Shown here piece by piece: positions 52,210-59,876 of a DNA stretch of 64,000 nt. Position 1 is the stretch's first letter; each line of letters opens with the position of its first letter. Below the pieces are notes generated by a model, which ran no database searches, was not told where the DNA came from, and worked only from the letters and a program-made list of their open reading frames with translations. The translations under genes and the position numbers were made by a program. Origin of the DNA: CAWGJF01 sp963822905 (GTDB lineage Bacteria; Bacteroidota; Ignavibacteria; Ignavibacteriales; Ignavibacteriaceae); the NCBI GenBank assembly GCA_963822905.1, contig CAWGJF010000002.1:310001-374000 (forward strand), given 5' to 3'.

Positions 52210-52704
52210 ATGTTCTTCAAGAATTCATTTTTTTTAGTTTTAGCAATTTTAAGTGTATCAACTTTTGCTCAGGATGGACCGTTTAAACCACATAGGATGC
52301 CGGATAAAATTGCACAATTGGAGAAAATAAAATTAATTGAAACTCTCCGGATGAACGAAGAAACAACACTGAGGTTTTTTTCAAGACGTACTGAAAATCA
52401 AAATAAAGTTGATGAACTTGAAAATAAAATTGCTCAAAAGCTTGATGAACTAAATGATCTTATAAATTCCGAAAAAAAGGTTGATGATGAGAAATATAAG
52501 TCAACAATTGATGAAATAAACAATTTACGTAAACAGATTAGTATTGAAAGAGAAAATTTCTTTAATTCCTTATCAGATATTCTTACATACAAACAAATTG
52601 CAAAACTGATAGTTTTCGAAAGAAACTTTAGAGAAGAACTAAGAGATGCAATTTTTAAAGACAGGAAAATGAGAAAAATGAAACCTCCTGAAAATATGCA
52701 GTAA
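52210..52704 (+). CDS. Exported helical protein (Spy-like layout, uncharacterised)
   Basis: 164 residues, signal peptide MFFKNSFFLVLAILSVSTFA-Q. The mature protein is rich in Lys, Glu, Asn and Asp and predicted as long helices: KIAQLEKIKLIETLRMNEETTLRFFSRRT, then VDELENKIAQKLDELNDLI and a third helix. The first motif is similar to the LTxxQ-type helix of periplasmic stress proteins, but the exact signature is not clear. It follows the sigma/anti-sigma pair and is presumably co-transcribed; a periplasmic stress or chaperone role is inferred. Confidence 0.65.
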   Translation: MFFKNSFFLVLAILSVSTFAQDGPFKPHRMPDKIAQLEKIKLIETLRMNEETTLRFFSRRTENQNKVDELENKIAQKLDELNDLINSEKKVDDEKYKSTIDEINNLRKQISIERENFFNSLSDILTYKQIAKLIVFERNFREELRDAIFKDRKMRKMKPPENMQ

Positions 52705-52772
52705 AAATTCAGTTCTTATATTAAAAGTGTTGATTTTGAAACATCTCACATATATTTTTTAACTTCAATTTT

Positions 52773-52857
52773 GCGGAAGTGGTGAAATTTGGTATACACG
52801 CTATCTTGAGGGGGTAGTGCCTTAATTGGCGTGCGGGTTCAAGTCCCGCCTTCCGCA
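52773..52857 (+). tRNA. tRNA-Leu (GAG)
   Basis: An 85-base class II tRNA. Acceptor arms GCGGAAG (52773-52779) and CTTCCGC (52850-52856), discriminator A. The anticodon stem CTATC/GGTAG encloses TTGAGGG with GAG at the anticodon positions. The long variable arm and GGGTTCAAGTCCC T-arm are present. Confidence 0.95.
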
Positions 52858-52894
52858 CATCTCAAATTATTTAAGAATAAAAAAGGTGATACTG

Positions 52895-53659
52895 ATGAGA
52901 CAAACCAAATTCCTTTGCAAGTTTTTGCTGGCTGTTACTATAATGACTTCTGTTGTATTCGCACAAGAGATGAATCCTGAAGCCGGTAAATTATATAATG
53001 AAGCAAACAGCCTGTTGAAAGCAGGAAATTTTAGAGGTGCAATTGATAATTATGATAAGGCACTTGCAATCGAAAAAGATTATAGAATTTTTTATCAAAA
53101 AGGAGTTTCACAAAAAAAATCCGGAGATGTACCGGGTGCAATGGCATCTTTTGAAGAATCTTTAAAATTGAAGAATGATTTTGAAGCAGGTTATAATGCG
53201 CTGGGAGGAGTGTATTTTTCTACTGGAGATTATGACAAATCAATAAGTAATTTTGAGAAAGTGCTTACTTTAAGTACTAATTCAAGTATTCAAAAAAAGG
53301 TGAAGAAAAATCTTGCACTTGCTTATGCAAAACTAGCCAAAACTGAAATATCAAATGGAAATACAACTAAGGCAATAGAAAATCTGAATAAAGCTGTTGA
53401 ATACAACAATTATGATGCTGCATTTCTTTCACTAGCAGAACTTTATTCTGATTTGAATGAATATGATAAATGTATTACTGCTGCAGAAAATGCTTTAAAA
53501 TATAAATCAAGCATTTCATCCGGCGGTCCATATTATTATTTGGGTGTCGCATATAAAGGAAAAGGTGATAATACAAAAGCTGTTGAAATGTTTAAGAAGG
53601 CATCAAGTGATGCTTCATATAAGAAAACTGCTGAATATGAATTAAGTCTCTTAAAGTAA
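52895..53659 (+). CDS. Exported TPR-repeat protein
   Basis: 254 residues from the ATG at 52895, preceded by AAAAGGTGAT. A longer frame from 52826 would begin inside tRNA-Leu and is not credible. A Sec signal (KFLCKFLLAVTIMTSVVFA-Q) is followed by five or so TPR-type 34-residue repeats (GNFRGAIDNYDKALAIEKD, GDVPGAMASFEESLKLKND, GDYDKSISNFEKVLTLS and others). A protein-interaction scaffold in the periplasm; partner unknown. Ends before a strong hairpin terminator. Confidence 0.88.
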   Translation: MRQTKFLCKFLLAVTIMTSVVFAQEMNPEAGKLYNEANSLLKAGNFRGAIDNYDKALAIEKDYRIFYQKGVSQKKSGDVPGAMASFEESLKLKNDFEAGYNALGGVYFSTGDYDKSISNFEKVLTLSTNSSIQKKVKKNLALAYAKLAKTEISNGNTTKAIENLNKAVEYNNYDAAFLSLAELYSDLNEYDKCITAAENALKYKSSISSGGPYYYLGVAYKGKGDNTKAVEMFKKASSDASYKKTAEYELSLLK

Positions 53660-53682
53660 TTAAATATTCCGTTTATGAATCG

Positions 53683-53707
53683 CCCCCGGTTTTCGGGGGT
53701 TTTTTTA
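53683..53707 (+). terminator. Rho-independent terminator after the TPR gene
   Basis: CCCCCG (53683-53688) pairs with CGGGGG (53694-53699) around a 5-base loop and is followed by eight T residues (53700-53707). Confidence 0.85.
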
Positions 53708-53721
53708 TTTAAAAGGATTTA

Positions 53722-54342
53722 ATGGATTTCAAAGCTGTTAAGAAAAAATATATACTTCCACTTCTAAGCTCATCTGCAGTTTTAAGAAAAGAAAAATATT
53801 ATCATGAATTATTATTACTTGCAAAGAATAAAAAGCTATCATCAATAAAAATATATGAAGCACTTCTCCAGAACTATTTATTTGCAGGTTATCCATCAGC
53901 TTTAGAGTCCTTAAAAATATTTAAGGAATATTTCCCAAGAACTAAACAGAATAAGTCTGATGATTTCAATCTCTACCATTTTAAAAAAAATGGTGTGCAG
54001 AATTGCAGAAGAATTTATGGCAACAAATATGAAAAATTAATTAGCAATGTTAATTTGTTTTCTCCGGAAATGTCTGTTTGGTTAATACTTGAGGGATATG
54101 GAAAAGTTTTAAGCAGGAAAAATCTTTCTCTGTTAGAAAGAGAATATTGCATAATCTCAGTTTTAACAGCACTTCAGTTTGAAGACCAGTTATACTCACA
54201 TATTAACGGTGCATTCCGGTTAGGCGCAACTAAAAATTATATTAGTGAAATAATAAATAATTTAAAATTATTAAGGGAAAGCAAATCTGTTCGAAAAGGA
54301 TTAAAAGTTTTGGAAAGGTATTTAACAAAAAAGGGCAGGTAA
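53722..54342 (+). CDS. Carboxymuconolactone-decarboxylase (CMD)-like protein
   Basis: 206 residues, all helical. The C-terminal half (SLLEREYCIISVLTALQFEDQLYSHINGAFRLGATKNYISEIINNL, about 140-185) has the CMD/AhpD alpha-bundle pattern with E-x-E-Y and the H-x-x-G-A-x-x-x-G-A stretch. The N-terminal half (KIYEALLQNYLFAGYPSALESL) looks like the partner half-repeat. The Cys-x2-Cys pair of AhpD is not seen, so a peroxidase-reductase role is unlikely and the activity is unknown. Its stop codon is part of the following hairpin. Confidence 0.65.
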   Translation: MDFKAVKKKYILPLLSSSAVLRKEKYYHELLLLAKNKKLSSIKIYEALLQNYLFAGYPSALESLKIFKEYFPRTKQNKSDDFNLYHFKKNGVQNCRRIYGNKYEKLISNVNLFSPEMSVWLILEGYGKVLSRKNLSLLEREYCIISVLTALQFEDQLYSHINGAFRLGATKNYISEIINNLKLLRESKSVRKGLKVLERYLTKKGR

Positions 54343-54353
54343 AATACCTGCCC
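54325..54353 (-). terminator. Hairpin between the CMD-like gene and the outer-membrane protein gene
   Basis: GGGCAGGTA (54333-54341) and TACCTGCCC (54345-54353) form a perfect 9-bp stem with a 3-base loop. In the minus direction a run of T residues follows (plus A run 54327-54332), so it ends the minus gene at 54365-55006; on the plus strand the trailing sequence is TGACTTTT and may also terminate. Confidence 0.75.
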
Positions 54354-54364
54354 TGACTTTTCAA

Positions 54365-55006
54365 TTAGTTTGTCCCAAACATTAAAAACAAATCAACAGT
54401 CACAATCCCTATTGTTTTCTCGCCGCTATCTTTACCAACAAGATTTAGCATTTGATATGCTACCTGCAAATCAAGGTTTACAACTGGAACTAGCGGAACT
54501 GCAGTTCCTAAACCAATTGCTAATCCTGATCTTGAAAAACTTTTAGACTCATAACCAACAAATGGCTCAGGATCTATTTTTAATTTTCCAAAATTATTAT
54601 AGAGCACATCCAGAAATATATAAGGATCAGGTCCAACGGGCACAGGTACAAAATTATATTGGATTCCTACCCCAGCTGTAATAATTGACTGAGTGTAATC
54701 AAAAGTATTTTCAGCTAAACTTTTTGCCAGCAAAGTAGGGCTTCCTGAACCAGATAAGGAATGATACATAAAAATTGCTCTTGGCTTTATAGGTAAGAGA
54801 GGTAAACCTAATTTTGCGGTAAGTCCAACATTCCATTCAGTTGAAAAACCCAATCCGCCATCTGAAACATCTTTGGTGTAATTATCAGGTCCAACTACCT
54901 GGGATAATCCACCGCCAACACCAATATTAAAACTTTGTGCAAAAACCTGTCCGGTAAAAGAAATTATGACGAATGCCATTAAAAGAATTAAAAGATTGTT
55001 TTTCAT
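54365..55006 (-). CDS. Outer-membrane beta-barrel protein (uncharacterised)
   Basis: 213 residues with a Sec signal (KNNLLILLMAFVIISFTGQVFA-Q). The rest is made of alternating polar/hydrophobic strands rich in Gly, Tyr and Val (SFNIGVGGGLSQVVG, FSTEWNVGLTAKLGLPL, GLAIGLGTAVPLVPVVNLDLQVAYQML), typical of a small eight-stranded barrel. The last residues are a beta-strand, as in OM proteins, although ending in FGTN. No named family recognised. Its gene is divergently placed from the TPR gene at 55271 with a 264-base gap that holds no recognisable gene. Confidence 0.75.
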   Translation of the reverse strand: MKNNLLILLMAFVIISFTGQVFAQSFNIGVGGGLSQVVGPDNYTKDVSDGGLGFSTEWNVGLTAKLGLPLLPIKPRAIFMYHSLSGSGSPTLLAKSLAENTFDYTQSIITAGVGIQYNFVPVPVGPDPYIFLDVLYNNFGKLKIDPEPFVGYESKSFSRSGLAIGLGTAVPLVPVVNLDLQVAYQMLNLVGKDSGEKTIGIVTVDLFLMFGTN

Positions 55007-55270
55007 GTTTCTCCTTCTTTTTTGTGTTTATTGTAGTCTAAAATAATAAATGGATTTATCAATTGCTATATGTGCATGTGTTTGAAAAGTAGATTAAAAG
55101 GGCGAATATCTCATGCTTATCTTTAAGTAAGTTACTGTAATTTTATAATTACCTTGACTTTATGGAATTCATAAGCTAATATTCACTTTGAATTTTTACA
55201 TTATTTCAATTTTTTGGACTTTTTGTAACTAAATTATTTCAATTAGGTCTTTAATATAAACCGAAATTTA

Positions 55271-58252
55271 ATGAAGCAGATTTTCCTGTTTTTATTTGGA
55301 TCACTACTATTTCTGGGTGGTACACTTACTGCTCAGCCTGATATTTCCGGGCAAATTAGTAATGCAATGGATTTTTATAATCATGCTCATTATGCTGACG
55401 CCAGAAGATTGTTTGATGAACTAATTAATAAATATACACTTGATGAAGAACAATTTGCAGTGATTAGATTTTATGAAGCAGATGCTGCTCTTAAGATGGG
55501 AGAAACCAATGCTGCTGTTTCAGGTTTTGAGTTTGTAGTAAACAATATCAACTGGTCAAAATTTCGTGAAGAAGCATTATTCGAGTTAGGGTTAATTTAT
55601 TTTGATAAATCAGAATATACAAAATCAAGAGAGCGCTTAGTTAAACTACTTAATGATTATCCTGGTGGTGAACATACAGGAACAGCTTTCTACTGGATTG
55701 GAGAATCTTACGCAAAGGAAAATCATCTTGAAGATGCAATTGATTTTTTGGAAAAAGCTGTTGTTGATAAACAGGGAAACAGGTACAAAGATTATTCAAT
55801 TTATACTCTTGCAAATGTTTATGAGCGAACAGGGGACTATACAAACGCTGTAAAATATTATGATGATCTTTTAACCCATTATCCTGAAAGTCCTCTTGCG
55901 ACTCAGGCTCAAATAAGAATTGGAATTTGTTACTTCAAGTTAAAAGATTATCAATCTTCAATTCTTGAATTGAATAATCCAAACTTAGCTAGCCTTTCCG
56001 GTGATTCTTACGCTGAAAGTCTATATTTACTGGCTAATTCTCATTACAGAGTACAGGAATACGACGAAGCTGAAAAATCTTACAATGAAATTATTGCCAA
56101 ATTTCCTTCATCTGATATAATCAGAAATGCATACTACGGCTTAGGCTGGACATACTTCCAGCAAAAAAAATATAACGATTCTTTTAAAATATTTGATTTC
56201 CTTTCCGCTGGTGATGACAGTATTGCTGTAAAATCATATTTGTGGAAAGGCGAATCAAAAAGATATGCCGGGCAATATTCGGAAGCATTACAGATTTATA
56301 AATCATTTGTTCAAAAATATCCAACAAACCCTCTTGCGCAAGAAGTTGAATACCAGATGGGTGTAATAAATTTTGAACAGAATCAGCTTGAGCAATCAAC
56401 TCGTTCTTTAATTACAGCAACTTCTTCAGGTGATCCTTATATAAGAGCAAGAGCATATACTTTACTTGGTGAAATTGAACTCAGTAAAAATCAATATCAA
56501 AAAGCGCTTAAATATTTTGAACCCGCTGTTGGTTTGACACAAGATAATAATGATGTAAATAAAAGAGCTTTGCTTGGAACAGCAATAACAAACTTTCAGC
56601 TTGGAGATTATAATAAATCTCTTGAAACTTTATTAAAAATTGAAAACACAGATGCTTCCTTCGAACCGAACAAGGTAAATTTTTATTTAGGTGAAACATT
56701 TTTTGCTTTAGGAAGATATAAGGAAGCACTTTCACGGTATAACTATGTAAGCAATGCCGATGACGAATTAAACAAACTTGCTGTTTATGGGAGAGCATAT
56801 AGCTATTTTAATAATGGTGATTACCAGGATGCCGCATACAGGTTTAGTGAGTTTGTTGATAAATATCCTTCTGATAAAAGAACTGTTGATGCTAAGCTTA
56901 GGTTAGCTGATAGTTATTATGGAAGTAAAAATTATAGTGGAGCAAGTAAAATATATAAGGGAATTTTTACGGCAGACCAAACTTTGATTGATGATCCATC
57001 GATACAATATCAGTATGCACAGGCACTTTATAAATCAGGTGAAACTGCATCTGCAATAAATCAATTTTTGGAATTACAAAAACGTTATCCCAATTCACAA
57101 TTTGGTGAAAATTCGCTTTATACAGTTGGGTGGATAAAATTCCAGGAAGAAAAATTTGATGAAGCTATTGATGATTATCATAATGTACTTCTTGTTTACA
57201 GAAACACCTCACTTGCTCCTATAATTTATTATTCAATCGGTGACGCATTCTTTAATCAAAGCAAATATGATTCTGCCATTACAAACTATCAGCGGGTGAT
57301 TTCCCGATTCCCGTCTTCTGATTATGTTTTTGATGCAATAAATGGTATCCAGTATTGTTATGTAGCAAAGGGACAGCCAAATAAAGCTGTTAATCTTATT
57401 GATCAATTCACTTCGCAGAATCCTGATCTCAAATTTTCAGACCAGATATTTTTTAAAAAAGGTGAAATCTATTACAGCCAGAAAGATTATGATAATGCAA
57501 AAAAAAGTTATGAAGAGTTTGTTTCACGTTATCCAAAAAGTCAGCATGTTCCCGAAGCATATTACTGGATAGGAAAGAGTGCTCAAAATCTTAAACAAAA
57601 CGAAGAGGCAATTTTTAATTTCAACAAGGTTGTGGATGATTATCCAAATTCTGAATCTGCCGCTTCTGCAGTATTAGAAATTGGTAATATCCGGTTTACC
57701 CTTGGAAATTATCAGGATGCAATAAACATTTATGATAAAGCATTAAATCAATTAGGCAAATCTCCACGACTCCCTGAAATACTATTTAACAAGGGAATTA
57801 CTCTTGTTAAGATGAATGACATTCAAAAAGCTTATGAAACATTCAGCGATGTTGTCCTTTACCATGGCGAAACCATATTTGCGGACAAGTCCATTTTTGA
57901 AATGGGCATGCTGGATCTTGCTGCTAAAAGGTATGAAAATGCAGAGACAAATTTTCAAACTATTGCTGAGAAACGGACAGATGATCTTGGTGCGAAAGCA
58001 CAATATAATTACGGGGTAACCTTATTTGAACAAGAAAAATATGATGAGGTAATTTCAGCTTTGAATAAGGTCAAAACGATGTTCCCCAATTATGATGAAT
58101 GGATGACACGTTCTTTTCTATTAATGGGTGATTGTTATGTAAAGCTTGATGATAAAAGACAAGCAGAAGAAATGTACAGGGCAGTTGTTGCAAAACATAA
58201 GAACGATCAATTAGGTGATGAAGCAAGACAAAAAATTAGGAAGCTTGAATGA
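55271..58252 (+). CDS. Large exported TPR-repeat protein
   Basis: 993 residues. Sec signal (KQIFLFLFGSLLFLGGTLTA-Q), then TPR-like repeats nearly to the C-terminus, about 20 or more (for example HYADARRLFDELINKY, KNYSGASKIYKGIF, KYDSAITNYQRVISRFPSSDY, KDYDNAKKSYEEFVSRYP). Many are of the YbgF/BamD type with the x-YP-x-S linker. It is exported and probably sits in the periplasm as a scaffold. Its last 4 bases overlap the start of a beta-barrel gene, and ExbB/ExbD/TonB genes follow, so it likely works in an outer-membrane transport or envelope complex. Confidence 0.9.
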   Translation: MKQIFLFLFGSLLFLGGTLTAQPDISGQISNAMDFYNHAHYADARRLFDELINKYTLDEEQFAVIRFYEADAALKMGETNAAVSGFEFVVNNINWSKFREEALFELGLIYFDKSEYTKSRERLVKLLNDYPGGEHTGTAFYWIGESYAKENHLEDAIDFLEKAVVDKQGNRYKDYSIYTLANVYERTGDYTNAVKYYDDLLTHYPESPLATQAQIRIGICYFKLKDYQSSILELNNPNLASLSGDSYAESLYLLANSHYRVQEYDEAEKSYNEIIAKFPSSDIIRNAYYGLGWTYFQQKKYNDSFKIFDFLSAGDDSIAVKSYLWKGESKRYAGQYSEALQIYKSFVQKYPTNPLAQEVEYQMGVINFEQNQLEQSTRSLITATSSGDPYIRARAYTLLGEIELSKNQYQKALKYFEPAVGLTQDNNDVNKRALLGTAITNFQLGDYNKSLETLLKIENTDASFEPNKVNFYLGETFFALGRYKEALSRYNYVSNADDELNKLAVYGRAYSYFNNGDYQDAAYRFSEFVDKYPSDKRTVDAKLRLADSYYGSKNYSGASKIYKGIFTADQTLIDDPSIQYQYAQALYKSGETASAINQFLELQKRYPNSQFGENSLYTVGWIKFQEEKFDEAIDDYHNVLLVYRNTSLAPIIYYSIGDAFFNQSKYDSAITNYQRVISRFPSSDYVFDAINGIQYCYVAKGQPNKAVNLIDQFTSQNPDLKFSDQIFFKKGEIYYSQKDYDNAKKSYEEFVSRYPKSQHVPEAYYWIGKSAQNLKQNEEAIFNFNKVVDDYPNSESAASAVLEIGNIRFTLGNYQDAINIYDKALNQLGKSPRLPEILFNKGITLVKMNDIQKAYETFSDVVLYHGETIFADKSIFEMGMLDLAAKRYENAETNFQTIAEKRTDDLGAKAQYNYGVTLFEQEKYDEVISALNKVKTMFPNYDEWMTRSFLLMGDCYVKLDDKRQAEEMYRAVVAKHKNDQLGDEARQKIRKLE

Positions 58253-59202
58253 AGATATCAATATTCCTTTTTATAATTTTTTTCTGTACTGGTTTATTTG
58301 CACAGGATGACAGCAAAAACCCAAATGTGGAATTACCGGATTTTATCATTGTGGGTAAAGATGTCATTTCAATTCGAACAGCGAACAAAATAAAACCGGA
58401 TTACACTTCTACTGTAAGTGAAGATTATCTAAAACCACTATTTTCTCCGGATCAACTTGAAGTTGCAGATTTATCAAATCCAAACCAGGCAGATTTAAAA
58501 CTAATCGATTCGGTTAATTATTATAAAGGATTTCTTTCACTCAAAGGAGGCAGGTATACTTTACCCGCCGGTGAATTAAATTATGCTTTCCCATTTGAAG
58601 GTGGTTCGCTTCAGGGAATTGTTTTTGGTGATAACCAATTAGCTTATCATAAAAATACAGATAATGTTAAGCTTGGCGGCTTGTTGAATCTTGAATATAC
58701 CACCAACACGAACAGCAGTGCATTACCCGGAACAAAATTCAGTTTGGGTGGAAAACATACGAACAGAAAATATAACTTGTATGGATCAATTACTCCTGAG
58801 TTCGAGAGAACATTGAATGCAGGCAATGCATATTTTGATATTCAAAACCTCTATATGCGTACATTTATTTTTGATGCAAAAATTGGTGGAGATTTCACTT
58901 ATCTGGATAAGGAAAATTTTAATGAATCTGTTTTAAATGTGAATCTTTTTGGCAAATTGAATTTGTCTGATGTTGGAATCGGGGTAAAATCAAATTATCA
59001 GAAACAGTTTTTTAAGAATGATTCTCTTGGCAGGGTTCAGCAGGATTATTATATGTTCAGACCTACGGCTTATTTTAAATTATTCAACACAATTCTGACT
59101 GAAGCTGGTTTTACATTTTCCGGTTCAGGGAGCAATAACTTCCACAGAATTTATGTAGCTCTCTCAACACGAATTGCTGACAGATTTAATTCTTCTGGGT
59201 GA
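58249..59202 (+). CDS. Outer-membrane beta-barrel protein, N-terminal part (frameshifted)
   Basis: 317 residues in this frame, overlapping the upstream TPR gene by 4 bases. Signal peptide KISIFLFIIFFCTGLFA-Q, then a periplasmic-looking stretch (VELPDFIIVGKDVISIRTANKIKPD) and beta strands of a barrel with many Gly/Tyr/Asn. The frame stops at 59202 just after DRFNSSG, while the same protein continues in another frame from 59174. Removing one A in the TTTAATT sequence at 59185-59191 gives DRF-ILLGEYNPSSEF, a smooth join. The complete protein would be about 530 residues. The barrel resembles the transmembrane part of TonB-dependent receptors but no plug domain is seen. Confidence 0.8.
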   Translation: MKISIFLFIIFFCTGLFAQDDSKNPNVELPDFIIVGKDVISIRTANKIKPDYTSTVSEDYLKPLFSPDQLEVADLSNPNQADLKLIDSVNYYKGFLSLKGGRYTLPAGELNYAFPFEGGSLQGIVFGDNQLAYHKNTDNVKLGGLLNLEYTTNTNSSALPGTKFSLGGKHTNRKYNLYGSITPEFERTLNAGNAYFDIQNLYMRTFIFDAKIGGDFTYLDKENFNESVLNVNLFGKLNLSDVGIGVKSNYQKQFFKNDSLGRVQQDYYMFRPTAYFKLFNTILTEAGFTFSGSGSNNFHRIYVALSTRIADRFNSSG

Positions 59203-59845
59203 ATATAATCCATCCTCAGAATTTTTAACTGCCGGTCATTTTCTTAGACAAAATCAATTTTTGGAAACAATAAAAATTTCAAATCTTTTCCTAAAGAAAA
59301 GTAATACGTTCAAAGTATCGTTGAAGTATGAATATGATAAATATTTTCAAATTGATGGTGGGCTGAAATATTTTTCCTCAGATAAATTTCCTTACTATTC
59401 AAGATCCGATAATTCAGGATTGTTCAAAATTGGTTTTACAGAGGTAAAAAATTATGATCTGTTTGTAAACCTATTGTTCCATTATGGACCCTATGGTGTC
59501 TTTTATTCTTCACTTGATTTATTTGATGTGAATAATTCTTCAAACGAAAGAATTCCTTATCAACCCGTTATTGATGCTTCGGTTTCTTATGGTTATGATT
59601 TTAATAATGGACTTTTTGGTAAAATTAACTTAGTATATCAGTCGGAACGATACATAGATTTGCAGAATACGAGAAAATTAAGTGGATTTTTTGATGCCGG
59701 AGTTGAACTGGAGTACCGGTTTCAGAACAATATTAGTATCTTATTCCAGTTAAATAACTTATTAAACCAGAAAATTTATTATTGGGAAGCTTATAAACGG
59801 AAACCTCTTGATGCTGTCCTTGGTATAAACTTCCTGTTTAATTAG
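59174..59845 (+). CDS. Outer-membrane beta-barrel protein, C-terminal part (frameshifted)
   Basis: Frame of 223 residues, of which the part after about LILLGEYNPSSEF belongs to the barrel begun at 58249. Strands such as LKYEYDKYFQIDGGLKYF, VSYGYDFNNGLFGKINLVY and the last strand LDAVLGINFLFN, ending in Phe-Asn, fit a TonB-dependent-receptor-type barrel (VELEYRFQNNISILFQLNNLLNQKIYYWEAY is typical of its last strands). The TTG at 59174 is not a likely true start; it is the continuation of the upstream frame. Confidence 0.75.
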   Translation: MLTDLILLGEYNPSSEFLTAGHFLRQNQFLETIKISNLFLKKSNTFKVSLKYEYDKYFQIDGGLKYFSSDKFPYYSRSDNSGLFKIGFTEVKNYDLFVNLLFHYGPYGVFYSSLDLFDVNNSSNERIPYQPVIDASVSYGYDFNNGLFGKINLVYQSERYIDLQNTRKLSGFFDAGVELEYRFQNNISILFQLNNLLNQKIYYWEAYKRKPLDAVLGINFLFN

Positions 59846-59876
59846 TGGTAAGATTTTAGTATAAAAAAATAAACTG

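Noticed and set aside
52826..52894. In-frame extension of the TPR protein upstream of 52895
   Set aside because: It begins inside tRNA-Leu, and the peptide before the ATG at 52895 does not look like a signal. The ATG at 52895 has a good Shine-Dalgarno and a clean signal peptide.
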